Positions 48,729 to 60,710 are shown, counted from the first letter of the stretch. The stretch: 64,000 bases of DNA from Mesostigma viride (GCA_009746045.1 RPFO01000348.1:1796801-1860800); one strand, 5' to 3'. Numbers and translations are program-made. Notes: generated by a model not told the origin, from the letters alone.

Positions 48729-51700
48729 TACAGTCATTCCCGCGTTAAGTTGCGTTTCTTAACCCTTAAACCGTCTTGACTGGGACCACGAGAACGGACT
48801 GAGTTGACCTATCTTTGCAAACACGCTAGTATCAAGCCCAATAACATTTTCTGGCCCACCCTTGTATCCAAGCATGCTTTTATATCAAGTTTTGATGGGG
48901 TCATGTTGTTGGTCACATTTCCATGCTCCAAGGGTGCTATAAATAGCATGCCCCCCAAGGGGGTACAAAAAAAAAAGGGTATGAGACCTATACCATGCAA
49001 TATAAACCATTTATACAAATCAGTTGGGCTTGGCCCTTCAAAGGTAGTTTGCTATACTCACAGGCATGGCATAGATGCACTCACATCATGAAATGGCAGA
49101 GAGCTGCCTACCACAGCTAGCAAAATGCCCAAAATAACTCAGTCCGTTATAACGGCCCCAGTTTTTAGGGTGTGTTTCGCTAGCACTACCGTATAGTTTC
49201 TTTGTGGCAACCTGGCCAACATCATCATAAACAACCACAAATGCATCCAAATGCACAGCCCCAGCATACAGAGCTACTGCCATTCTATGCATTGGGTATA
49301 AAGCTTGTGCAATCAACCATACGCACACGGACGGTCGCAAGGAGGAGGCATAGCAAGGTGGAGATTACTAGTGCAGCAAAGGTATAAAAAAGCACCCCTA
49401 ATTAGCCCCTAAATGGGCAGAAATACTGCCGATGCATCGGCTGTAACTTCACAATTTTGCAAACCAGATGCCATCCAACCCACCCATATCCAATGGCTGT
49501 CCTTGGGGGCCAAGCATGTCCATGAGTTGCCCTTCGGGTTGGTATATCACAACCTTACATATATGCAGGTTAGGCCATGTATAACTGCCGTCAAAGTCAG
49601 GGGGGTCAAGACGAGCGTTTTCATTTTTGGTAGAATGTGCATTTTGAATTATGTTGTAAGACCTAGGCACCTACCACTTCAGGGATGATAAACAATTAGT
49701 TGCTGAACAGTTTGAGCCATTGGGGTCATCATTTGGGTGGGTATACCAGCAGTTACACCCAGTACAGCCCATAGGGGTACCGTTGGTAAAAAGCAACCAA
49801 GGGGGTAGGGGTGGGCATACTACCTACTAATACCTACTAAAAATGTCCCCCAACCATGCCACACAATACATTTCCCTTCCACAATGATGGGGAAACATAA
49901 CTGCATCATCACACTGCCCTTACATGGCACCTATGTGCAGGTGCCACCTTGTCCATGCACGTGGGTAACGTGGTACGGATACCCTACGCAAGGCATGCAT
50001 TCTAGGAGGCAGCCACCAACAAACTAGTGATTTTAAGCCTATTTCAGCTTGCCCTAGCAAGGATAAACTAGGCCTAAGCTGCTATAGCTTGCCAGGTGAT
50101 GGCCAGCACACCTGGTGGCACATGCTGACAATGGGAAGCTTCTACTCACCGGGTACATGCTTGATGATGCCACAGAGACCAGCCAACTGCCTCACACTCA
50201 TGCAATATGTGTGTGGGAAATGTATAACAAACATATATGGAGGTATTCAAACCCATACAGCCTCTAAAACTTATCACCATCACACTATGGCAGGTCAACT
50301 GACTGAGGGAAGCATCTAAGAATGGTGTTTTAGGAAGGGGCCAGGCCATGGTCAAGAAAGAGCATGAATAATGAAGAAAGAATGTGCTACACAAGCTAGA
50401 ACGTATATATAAACGTCAAACATCGACAAGAAAACGATAACTCAGCTTTACCTGGCATGGCTGGCATTACCTTGGCCCAGGCGGTGGCCGCAAAATGGCG
50501 CATTTCGGCACACCAAAGTTGTGCAGCATGGTCGCTAGATTCGACGATTTCTGGCCACCCTTGCACGTTTACGACTACAAATCATCATAAAAAGTACAAA
50601 GAAACCGATATATCCTTTAAAATACGCCGGAAAGTTATTGCTGTCAACGTTTCTATCGTCCGGCCTGATCGCAGTTTTTTCCAGCAAGAACGCTGCCGAC
50701 ACCTATCAAATGGCATTCCCGCGAACCAAAAATTGGCCTGTATCATCTTTAGGACGTATAAAATCAATTTCCTGAGTTTGGTCAGAAAATTCGAACGAAA
50801 ACGTAAATGCCATGCGTGTGCGCAAGCCGCCATGGCCAGGTCGTCGTTTTCCGGAATGCACGTTGTACGTGAAAAAGTACCCTGACCCCTTGTACTTTGA
50901 CCGGCCAGAACACCTCTATAACTTTGTCAGAAGTATGCAAACCCTAGTACCATGCTGTGAGGAAAATTATAAACTTTCGATCTTCTCAGCTAAACTTTTC
51001 CTAATTCTCAATAGTTTTCGCGGCATTTGGTCCCCCGAGAAGGGGCCGACGTGTCGGCTGTAACTCAGTTTTAGGCGGAAAATCGGCAGCCAGACCATTT
51101 AGGGGCTAAAGTGTTGTCAATGATGAGAAAAACAAATGGTTTAAGCTGGACATGCTGCCATGCCAGCAGGGTCATGTTTCTAGCTTGCAAGGAGCATACA
51201 ACAAGAAGCTAGCAAGACATGAAGTGGTGCAGAAAGCTTGCCATGGAAACACTACTTTCGACCTGCATGAGCGAGGGATAATCACCTTGGTATTACATAT
51301 ATCTTATCCATGAACGACCCCGACCGTGTTCTCACCACCATGAGGCTAATATTGGCTGAACGGAAGTGAATATGGGCTAAAATCTGCCCGACATTGGCGT
51401 ACACCAACCAATTGACAAGCCTGTGCAAAGAAGCAGCAAACCACAAAAAAACGATTACAAACCTTCTAGTACAAGCCTACGAACAAGTGCCAAACGTTAA
51501 ACTATATATACTGGGTTCTTACAAGACGCCAGCGCTCAAATACGTACCAGCTGGAGACCGGACGTTACCTTGCTTGCGGGAGCCAGCACCCCCACATTGT
51601 AGATGTATCCACCGCGGCTTTTTTCAACACGCCACTAACCACAAATGCTAAAAACAATTTATATATTGCATCAGTGCGCAAACAAATGGACTTTCGCTGC

Positions 51701-53099
51701 GATTAATGACGTAGCCCTGGCATGCTCATCGCCTGGCCGCCCTAACGAGCTGCCGCAAGGAAAAATTGCTCCGAAGCCTACATTCGCATTTCTATCTGTT
51801 CCGCAGCTAGGTATGCAGCATGTTTATGACATAAATAATATTTCCACAAAATTTCAGCGCAATCTGATCATCCGTGCTCCTGCCCCAATCATCTTTTGCT
51901 TCGCCATAGCCGGAATATTGCATGCACGACAAAATTATTTTTATGCACGTCGTCTTCGTTCGACCATGGTACCCCCCTGGACTTGCAAGCGCGTAGCACC
52001 CTGGCCAAGTGTCCGATGGACGGTCTGAGAAGTGCTGCGGATAGGCCACGTGGCCAGCTTTCAGGATCCGTCGAGTTGACCGTTAAATTCAAAGTGGCGC
52101 GGCGCCCAGTTCTGCCACAAACTCGGTCCGTTTAAATGGTCCCAGTTCGACTGGGACCATTATAACGGACCCGTGACGATTTAAGGGTTAAGGTTGCGTT
52201 CCCGCGTTAAGTTGCGGCGCCGAAGTTTGGGGGGCGACCGCAACTTAAGCATGGGGGCCATCGCAACTTAACGCGGTAATGACTCAATTTGTAGGTGTCA
52301 GGCCATTTTTGGCCGCGCAGGAGGCCATTTTTTGCCAAGTCCGGACCCGCTACGTGATTTTAGGCGGCAAAATACGCAAGCCCCACTCGCGCGCAAATTT
52401 CCCCGCCTGCTGGCCGCTTAGGTGCAAAGCGCGAATGCAACCTTACAAATTCAGTTTTGCAACCTGCGGGCTGCGGTACATAAAAATCCACGACCATGCA
52501 GGGTCTGTAATTGAGACATCTTGCCGGAAATAATTACCACCATCATCGATCATGCCGAATGCACCACAGAAGGGCGGCAAAGACAAGGTCGTTGAGGCCA
52601 CAGGCAGTCTCGCTGCCTGTGGCCTCCATGCTGTTATTATAGCCGGTGTTTACATGCAGGCCATTGACAGTAAATGAAGCTTCCCTCACGACTGTTCCCA
52701 TGTTTTGTCACAGTCAAACGTGAAGCCGGTCGGCAATTAAGTAACCCGCCAAAAAGAGAGCCGAAGTCAGAGGGTAAAAACACACATTATTTTGTGGTAT
52801 AAAACGCAGGCACTCACTGCGTGGCTGCCCGGCCCACGGCGTGTTTTGCTGCCCGCCTTTATCCAAAATATCTGGCCTGGAAAATGGACTTTGGCCGGCT
52901 TTGACGCTGCAGCTGGATCGGGCTTGACGAGAGCTGTCGAATGCCGTATTGAAGTCGAATGCCGAATGCCGTATTGAAGTCCGTCAGAGGAGGAGGTGGT
53001 CGGCTGCTAGCCTAATTCTACCGTTAAGTTGCGTTCCCGCGTTAAGTTGCGGCGCAAAGTTTTAGGGGGCGATCGCAACTTAACGCGGGAATGACTGTA
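48729..53099. mobile_element. TIR DNA transposon-like unit, 4.37 kb (pogo/Tc1-mariner style), non-autonomous
   Basis: A 24-bp sequence starting CAGTCATTCCCGCG at 48731-48754 is repeated perfectly in inverse orientation at 53074-53097. TA dinucleotides flank both ends (48729-48730 and 53098-53099). TIRs beginning CAGT with TA duplication are the hallmark of the Tc1/mariner/pogo superfamily. The interior shows no DDE transposase that I recognise. It is AT-rich, with several open frames of unknown value. An additional right-end-like sequence lies inside, at 52262-52285. Confidence 0.6.
52110..52285. repeat. internal second right end of the TIR element
   Basis: 52262-52285 matches the inverted TIR at 22 of 24 bases. 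Its subterminal sequence (AACCCTTAAATCGTC, TGGGACCAT and AACGGACC on the minus strand) matches the left subterminal region at 48757-48800 better than the outer right end does. It contains a hairpin at ~52136-52160 with 11-bp arms (ATGGTCCCAGT). This suggests a 3.55-kb element (48731-52285) next to, or nested with, another end at 53028-53097. Confidence 0.6.
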
Positions 53100-53923
53100 A
53101 CTTACAACATACATACACAGGACTGAGCTGTGCGGAGTGGGACAAAAGTCCCCAAAAGTCTCAACAACAAGTCAACAACAACAACAAGGCACTTGCAAGT
53201 TGCACGTGAGTTATAGGTTATTTCGCCGGTGGTCATTGGTCAATTAGGCACTTGCACGTGGAGGAGGCAAGTGTAAGAGTGATCAGATCATTACAAGGTC
53301 GCCTTTTCATTTGACGTCATCGAGCAGAAATATTTCGACTAACAATGAATCGACTAACAATGTAATTGGTCGATGCGAGTTTCATCAGTAATAACTAAAA
53401 AGCTTTCCGGGTTTACGGCAATATGTCGATATCCGCACGTGGCAACACTTTTTCTCTACGTGACAGAGATCAATCGAGGGAGATCAACCAGTAGCCGTCG
53501 ATATAGCTGCGAATAAACCTGACTGTTGAAAATGCTTGGTTGGCAACAACAATTACACGATTTGCAGTTTTTTGTTGTGATTTTTTTCCTGGTCTACGGC
53601 GACGGGTGCAAGAACACGTGCGTCAAAGTCCATGACGTAAAATCTGGCATGTTGTCTAATCTGGCCATATCGGCTACGCTGGTTGTCTCCTTGATATCGG
53701 CTACGGTAAGGATGACGTTGTGCACGCCCGCCCTGCGAAACTGAGAAATTAAGATTTCGTTGCCCCCATTTGAGCGTTTATATGTAAAGAAGCCTTGTTA
53801 TGTTTGGTTCCCGTGATCCAGAGCCCGCGGTTACCAGTCATGCAAAGCCCGCGCCTGCCATTACGTACTATCTAGCCTCCCACTCGACCACAACCGGCGG
53901 AGACTGAGCGAGTCGAGAGAAGC
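53100..53923. other. upstream region of the Ig-repeat gene
   Basis: No gene is supported. Short repeats are seen (CAACAACAA near 53162-53180; AACAATGAATCGACTAACAA near 53341-53360; CACTTGCA(A/C)GT near 53200 and 53255). The promoter of the gene at 53924 is expected here. Confidence 0.4.
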
Positions 53924-56444
53924 ATGGTTTATCCTGGCTTAATTTTCATCGCTGTCGCCTTGTTTGGCCTCGTGGGATACAGCCAGGCTTTTTCGAACAG
54001 GTTTTCCAACGTTGTCACAAACCCTCCTACCCTGTGGAGCAATGGACAGCCTTTTTACACTGCTATCGTGGAAACTAACGTGCAGGTCGACTTCAATATG
54101 GATTTTGGTGGTGTCGTCTGGTATATGATGCGATTAGATAACGGGGCAATCAACTATGGCGGGGATCCTGTCAATCCTGCGATGATGCTTCAGCCTTCGT
54201 TCACATTCCAATATGGTCAGAATGTTGGCCTGGGGACACATGTCTTAGTTTTTCGGGCGTACGATGCTACCGCCACATTGTTGGACACCCTTCATTTCCA
54301 GTTCAAAGTCGTGGCAGCTCCTCTTACTAACATCCTTACCACACCCGCGAGTGCCAGCGACCGTTTTGGCTCATTTACTTTTGCGGCCAATGTGATATCG
54401 GACACGTATGGGGATGTTGGCTTCATGTGCGAGGTCGCTGGCGTCACCGCCGGTTTTGTGTCCTGCGGCACCTGTGCCGTTGGCGTAAATCCGTGCACCG
54501 GGAGTTATGCGATGGACATGACTGGCCAGCCGGACGGGCTCTATACCTTCACCGTCTACACCATCCACACCTTTAAGAGCGGCGGTGTCGTGTCGGATCT
54601 CGTGCCAGTCTCCTTCGGGTTTACCCTGGACACCAGGGTGTGGATTTGGCTGGTGGGCATTTCCACAAACCCTGCATACATCTGGGATTCAAACTTTCAA
54701 GTTCGAGTTCGGACCGCGATTGAAGAAACCCAGGCTACGTTCTCGATGACGACGGAGACGCCTGGACCAGACTTCTACTTCAAGTATGTGGTGAACGGCG
54801 GACCGGCAGCGAGGCACGGGAATTCTCTCACCCCGGCAGGGACTTTTGAACATATATCATTGAATGCCCTTAGCGATGGGGTATATGATATTGTGTTCAC
54901 TGCCTACAATTCTAACGACGATCCTGGAACTCGCACTGTGGGTTTCAACTTCAAAGTCGACACACAGCCTCCTGAGACCCACATCCTGACCACGCCCGCC
55001 AGCGACCGTATAGGCTCGTTTACGTTTTCAACTGACGAGGTATCGGACTTGTATGGCAACGTTGGCTTTATGTGCAGCCTCTCAGGCATCACCCTGGGGT
55101 TTGTTCCCTGCAGCACGTGTGGCTTTGGCATGAACCCCTGCACGGGGAGCTATTCGATGGACCTGACTGCCCAGCCGGACGGGCTTTATACCTTCAGCGT
55201 CTACGCGATCAACACCTTCATGAGCGGCGTTGTACAGGCGGATTCCACTCCAGCCACCTACAGCTTCACGCTGGTACCGGCCACGTGGTTACAGGTTCTT
55301 TATACGGGCATTGTAACAAACCCTACTTACATCTGGGATGCGAACTCGCTTGTTCGATTCAGAACTGCTATTGAGGAGACCCAGTTGTTTTTTTCCATGA
55401 CAACGCAGGTACCTGGTCCGGACTTTTATTTTCGCTACGTGGTGAATGGTGGACAGATCGTGAGGCATGGGAACACCCTCAGACCTTCCGGGACCATTGC
55501 ACGAGTGGCCTTTGATGACCTCAGCGATGGGCTGTATGCGATCACCGGCCTTTACTGCATGCGATGGCAATGGCGATTCTGGAGGCTCCGTGAGTTTCGA
55601 CTTTAAAGTCGACACGCAGCCGCCTGAGACCCGCATTCTGACCACGCCTGCCAAGATTATGGGCGATCGCTTTGGCAAGTTCACGTTCTCCAGCGACGAG
55701 GTATCGGACAGCTATGGCGACATTGGCTTTTTGTGCAGCGTATCGGGCGTGACCAATGGGTTTGTGCCCTGCGGCACCTGTAATCTTGGTGTAGAACCGT
55801 GCATAGGGAATTACACGATGGATTTGTCTGGCCAGAAGGATGGGCCTTACACTTTCCGCGTCTATTCTACTAACACCTTTAAAAGCGGTGTTGTCCAGTC
55901 AGATCCTACTCCCATCGCCTACAGCTTTACCTTGGACACCACGCCTCCGAAGGTTGTGGTGACCAAGTCCCCAGCGCCGCGGTCCTCCAACGCAAAGGCC
56001 TCCTTCAGCTTTTACTGCAAGGACAAGCACGCGTGCACTTTCTGGTGCAAGCTGGATGGCCTTACCATTGACGGACTCGGCCAGAAGTCGTGGTCCCTGT
56101 GCAGCAGCCCAACTGTGCTCACCGTCACGCCCAAGACTCATGTTTTTGAGGTAATTGCAAAAGATGTGGCCGAAAACACGAGCCCGGACTGGGATGTCTT
56201 TAACTTTTACGTTGACACGACAGCACCCAGGGCCAATTTCATCAGCAATTCAACACTGAGGGCCTTGTATATTGAGCATGACCCCCTCGAATCGAACTGG
56301 GAGCAACCTACGGGCAAGTATGGCATTGTGAACTATCCATCCAACGTTCTCCTGAACAATGTGAGCACTACGGGTGTGCCGCTTGTAACCAACTCCCCAA
56401 ATGCCATGCTTGTGTTCAATTGCTCACACCCAAGGCAAACGTGA
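53924..56444 (+). CDS. secreted protein with repeated bacterial-type Ig-like modules (one frameshift)
   Basis: Starts with a signal peptide (MVYPGLIFIAVALFGLVGYS, cleavage near residue 22). The protein then alternates two module types about three times. Type A contains the pattern Y-I-W-D-x-N...R-T-A-I-E-E-T-Q...P-G-P-D-F-Y-F-x-Y-V-V-N-G-G. Type B runs from DTQPPETxILTTPA through F-T-F-S-x-x-E-V-S-D-x-Y-G...C...P-C-x-T-C...D-G-x-Y-T-F-x-V to PTPxxYSFTLDT. Type B matches the bacterial Ig-like repeat common in adhesins (PP-x-T-x-I...F-E-C-S-L-D-G...D-G-x-H-x-F-x-V-R-A). Four Cys per B module could form disulphides. A net +1 frameshift at ~55541-55548 ends the first frame at 55606; coding continues in the next frame to 56444. 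A cell-surface or extracellular-matrix role is inferred. The last codons overlap a GTGAGC donor-like site, so further exons are possible. Confidence 0.75.
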
Positions 56445-56640
56445 GCACTGTAGCTGTCTTGATTTTTTGTGTGTCTGAATTATACCCCATCTACCATATA
56501 GATTTGTCTAATAAAGAGGTTATCGGCACGAAATAAATCCCCAAATGTCATGCTTGTGTTCAATCGCTCACACCCAATTTTAAGGCAAATGTGAGCACTG
56601 TAGCTGTCTTGAATTTTTTTAATGATGCATGTGTCTCAAT
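56393..56640 (+). repeat. direct duplication of the gene end, ~90 bp, 145 bp apart
   Basis: 56393-56462 and 56539-56613 share CCCCAAATG(C/T)CATGCTTGTG, CGCTCACACCCAA-like and GTGAGCACTGTAGCTGTCTT blocks. The second copy has a small insertion (TTTTA). The first covers the last codons of the Ig-repeat gene; the second lies just before the LINE fragment. Confidence 0.8.
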
Positions 56641-56679
56641 TTAATTTCGATCCCATATCGATGTGTCTATACCTAGTCC

Positions 56680-58000
56680 TTGCACGCCTTCAGCCTGGTG
56701 AGTCCCCTTTGCACCTTGTGCTGGTGGACTTCATCAAAGCCTTCGATTCGGTTTTCTGGCCTGCGCTTTGGGACATCCTCGAGCTGTTCCGGATCCCCCG
56801 CCCCCTTATTGCTGTCATCCGCAACCTGTGTGAAGGGTCCACCACTTCGGTGCGCACTTCTTACGGGACCACGCCCCCATGCCCTTTACAGAAGGGTGTG
56901 TGGCAGGGCTGCGTGCTGTCGCCCTACCTGTTCATTATTGTGGTCGAATACGTAATGATTCAGGCACGCAAGCGATTTGCCCGCATCGTGGGTAGGGAAC
57001 CAGGGGTGCAGGTTGCTAACAAATTCTGGCATGGCGGAGCGGACACGGAGATTCGGCTGGCAGACATCATCTACGCAGACGACACCACCCTCTTCGAGGA
57101 CACTGGGCACGTGCAGACATGGCTTGACTGCCTGGCTATCGAGCTAGGCCCGCGCAGTGGGGCTTGAGGTCAGCAGGAAGACAGAGGCCCTGGCGGTTGG
57201 GCTCACCCACTCACCGCCACCCCTCTATCTCCTAGACGGCTCTCAAGTCCTGTACCGGGACCGCGTCAAGCTGCTGGGCAGCCTGCTCCCCAGCTGCGAG
57301 GTTGATGTGGACCATCGCATCTCCCTCGCCTGGCATGCTTTACGCCATGGCACTGCAGTATCGGGCCCTGTGGCGCAAGCCCCTGGGCAAGATCGAGAAA
57401 CAGGACCTGTTCAAGGTCCTCGTCCTTAATTCCTGTTCTCACGTATGGGGCCGAGACGTGGACCCTCACCGCCGACCTGGCCCGCAAGCTGGACGGCGCA
57501 GTCACCAACATGCTGCGTTCCATTTTCAGAGTAGGATATGCTGCTCATGTCCGCAATGAGGACCTGTACCAGGGCATGCCATATATCATGCACCAGCACC
57601 TGCTGCAGCGGCGCCTGCAGCTAGTAGGGCACCTAGCACGCACTAACCAGGTAGACACCTCCCGTGGCCCCCCCGCAGGACTGCGCCCAGCTCAGCCTAG
57701 CTGGCCGGCACCTCCTGACGTGGGCCGGGCCCCCTGATGTTAGACGCCGCAAGGCCTGAACCTTCAAAGAACAGCTACAGTAGTAGATACAGGTACAGTG
57801 TAGTAGAGGACATGGGGGGCTAGGCCTCTCCGTGATTTGGAAGAAGATGATGGATAAGGCCAAGTGGGCCCAGGTCATAGACGTGATGCTGTTTAGATAG
57901 ACGTGGTAACTAGGACTTCATGCTGTTAGATAGTGGTAGTTGGTAGCTGATATAGATAGATTAGACCGGTAGGACTGTTTGCACCCATCCATCCACCCAT
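56680..58000 (+). mobile_element. 5'-truncated LINE copy A
   Basis: Begins inside RT (LVLVDFIKAFDSVFWPALWD) and includes GVWQGCVLSPYLFIIVVEYV and LADIIYADDTTLFEDTGHVQ. Frameshifts occur near 57155 and 57345, with an AVVLN/HVWGRDV block and LYQGMPYIMHQHLLQRRLQL near the C-terminus. The 3' end finishes with ACCGGTAGGACTGTTTGCAC and a CATCCATC microsatellite tail (~57985-58003). Same clade as the minus-strand LINE at 6.9-9.05 kb. Confidence 0.85.
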
Positions 58001-58016
58001 CGCTACTCGCCGACTG

Positions 58017-59417
58017 GTGGAGGAACTGCAACGCCTTCAGCCTGGTAAGTCCCCTTTGCACCTTGTGCTGGTGGACTTCATCAAAGCCTTCGATTCGGTT
58101 TTCTGGCCTGCGCTTTGGGACATCCTCGAGTTGTTCCGGATCCCCCGCCCCCTGATTGCTGTCATCCGCAACCTGTATGAAGGGTCCACCACTTCGGTGC
58201 GCACTTCTTACGGGACCACGCCCCCATGCCCTTTACAGAAGGGTGTGTGGCAGGGCTGCGTGCTGTCGCCCTACCTCAGTGTTCATTATTGTTGTCGAAT
58301 ACGTAATGATTCAGGCACGCAAGCGATTTGCCCGCATCGTGGGCAGGGAACCAGGAGTGCAGGTTGCTAACAAATTCTGGCATGGCGGTGCGGACACGGA
58401 GATTCGGCTGGCAGACATCATCTACGCAGACGACGCCACCCTCTTCGAAGACACTGAGCATGCACGTGCAGACATGGCTTGACTGCCTGGCTCTCGAGGC
58501 CCGTGCAGTGGGGCTTGAGGTCAGCAAGAAGACAGAAGCCCTGGCGGTTGGGCTCACCAATTAACTCACCCCCGCCCCTCTATCTCCTAGACGGCTCTCG
58601 AGTCCTGTATCGGGACCGCGTTAAGCTGCTGGGCAGCCTGCCCCCCAGCTGCGAGGTTGATGTGGACCATCGCATCTCCCTCGCCTGGCACGCTTTACGC
58701 CAGTATCGGGCCCTGTGGCGCAAGCCCCTGGGCAAGATCGAGAAACAGGACCTGTTCAAGGTCCTCGTCCTTAATTCCTGTTCTCACGTATGGGGCCGAG
58801 ACGTGGACCCTCACCGCCGACCTGGCCCGCAAGCTGGACGGCGCGGTCACCAGCATGCTGCGTTGACCATTTTCAGAGTAGGATATGCTGCTCATGTCCG
58901 CAATGAGGACCTGTACCAGGGCATGCCCTATATCATGCACCAGCACCATTAAGCAGCGGCGCCTGCAGCTAGTAGGGCACCTAGCTCGCACCACCCAGGT
59001 AGACACCTCACGTGGGCCCCCCGCAGGACTGCGACCAGCCCAGCGGCCCCAGCCTGGCTGGCACCTCGGACCTGACGTGGGCCGGGCCCAGTGATGTTAG
59101 ACGCCGCAATTAAGGCCCGCACCTTCAAAGAACAGCTAGTAGAGGACATGGGGGGCCTAGGCCTCTCCGTGATTTGGAAGAAGATGATGGACAAGGCCAA
59201 GTGGGCCCAGGTCATAGAGGACAACGAGCCCCCCCCGGTGGGGAAGCGCCCGCGTGTGCAATCCCGTGGGAGGCACGCCAGACAGCTCCCCTAGGGCAGC
59301 GGGCGGCTGTCGAGATACATGTTGTAGTTAGAATGCTGTTAGATAGATGTAGTATGTAGCCGATGTAGATAGACTATAGACCGGTAGGACTGTTTGCACC
59401 CATCCATCCATCCATCG
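58017..59417 (+). mobile_element. 5'-truncated LINE copy B (tandem with copy A)
   Basis: Almost the same extent and sequence as copy A, shifted by ~1,340 bp. It opens with LQPGKSPLHLVLVDFIKAF, has the LADIIYADDATLFEDTEHA catalytic block, and keeps a complete C-terminus (GLGLSVIWKKMMDKAKWAQ, stop near 59294), then the same ACCGGTAGGACTG...CATCCATC tail. Small indels break the RT frame near 58280, 58460, 58560 and 58780. The head-to-tail layout with equal truncation points to tandem duplication rather than two insertions. Confidence 0.85.
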
Positions 59418-59820
59418 GGGTTAATGCTCCGTGACTCGGACCCAACGGGAGCACGAGTCTAATTAATTAATTAATTGCACGACATTGGACTGCCATGCTT
59501 AATGCCAAGAATAGTTGCAAATATGCCTCGCAGTAATTTATTAATAAATTAGTTAGTTGCACATTAAAATTAAATTAAATTAAATTATAACATGCCTCCG
59601 TTGTTGGGGGGTCATGTACTGGCACATATTCCTTGATGGGTGGTGGAAAGGAGAGAGCCGCGTAATCTAACTATCCTAACGCTAATTCACTACCTAGTCT
59701 AGAAAAATCGCAAAATAGTTGCACATATCTCGCAGTAATTTATTAATTAATTAAACTCGTGCTAGCTCCCATTGGCCGGGTAGTCACGGAGCATAAACCA
59801 CGATGGATATGACGATCTCA
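59418..59820. repeat. inverted and direct LINE-tail repeats
   Basis: 59405-59475 and 59750-59820 are diverged inverted copies (both carry ATGCTCCGTGACT, CCAA(C/T)GGGAGC, GCACGAGT and a TAATTAATTAATT end). Between them, ~59510-59552 and ~59713-59753 form a direct repeat (AATAGTTGCA(A/C)ATAT, CTCGCAGTAATTTATTAAT). It encloses ~160 bp that match the LINE tail at 6745-6890, in the orientation opposite to copies A and B. Confidence 0.65.
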
Positions 59821-59999
59821 CTTATATAAAGATCGAGGTTATCGGCTGGCGTGATCGAATGATTTATTTCACGCCAATAATAATGGGCACAAGGGAAACA
59901 GCGGCGGCTCACAAGTGCAATCACAGACCCCTGACAACGAGTTGCTCGGCAGCCGGCTGGCTCCCCGACTGCGAGGACGACATGACGACCCAGGTTGGT

Positions 60000-60710
60000 A
60001 TGCATGGCCTATCCACGTACAGCTAGCTCCACGCGAGCACCGTCGCTGGTGGAGCACCGGCCCCGGCTGGCCTGCCCCGGACTGGACATCAAACGCGATC
60101 TCTTCAAGGTCGTCATCCTGACGACCCTGAACTATGGAGCCGAGACGTGGACGCTGACGCAGGAGAGTGGAGCAGACTCAGCAGCCATGCACTCGACGGC
60201 GCGGTCACTAAGATGCTACGTAGTGTCAGAGCTCAAAATTCCATTTTGCCTTCACATTAGCCATGAGGATTTGTATGCTGATTTACCATATGCTAAAGTC
60301 CCGTATTATTAGGCACAGGCGTCTGGGCCGGCTTAGTAGCCGGGCACTGACCTCGCACGCACCGATCAGGTCTACAGACACGCTGGATATCAATAGCTCG
60401 ATCAGCAGGCACTTGGAAGCCCGCCCAACCCGGGCGTTTTGTTCTCACATGGCCAGCACTTGCCCCGCGGGCGGGCTGAGCGCGGCCGGGGCGCGCCACC
60501 GGCCCGTGGACCTTCCGGGATAGGCTAGGCATGGATATGTCGGTGTTACCCATGCACGTCGCAATGGGCTCACGACAGGGCATGCAGGGCCCCTGCATGG
60601 CATGTCTGTCATCTGGAGGCAGATGGTTCGCAAGGATAGGTGGCAGGCAGTCATGAAGGAGACCACCCCCAAGTCCGTCGTAGGGACTCCGCGTGTGACC
60701 AAGTATGGCA
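60000..60710 (+). mobile_element. LINE fragment C (3' part, decayed)
   Basis: Encodes LDIKRDLFKVVILTTLNYGA followed by ETWTLTQ, then HISHEDLYADLPYAKV, RRLGRLSSRALTSHAPIRST and finally SVIWRQMVRKDRWQAVMKET (60610-60670). The last block aligns with the C-terminus of copy B (SVIWKKMMDKAKWAQVIE). Frames are broken and the RT core is absent. Confidence 0.75.

Noticed and set aside
50457-51060. A transposase gene inside the TIR element
   Set aside because: The open frames here show no DDE motifs, HTH or CENP-B-like domain that I can recognise.
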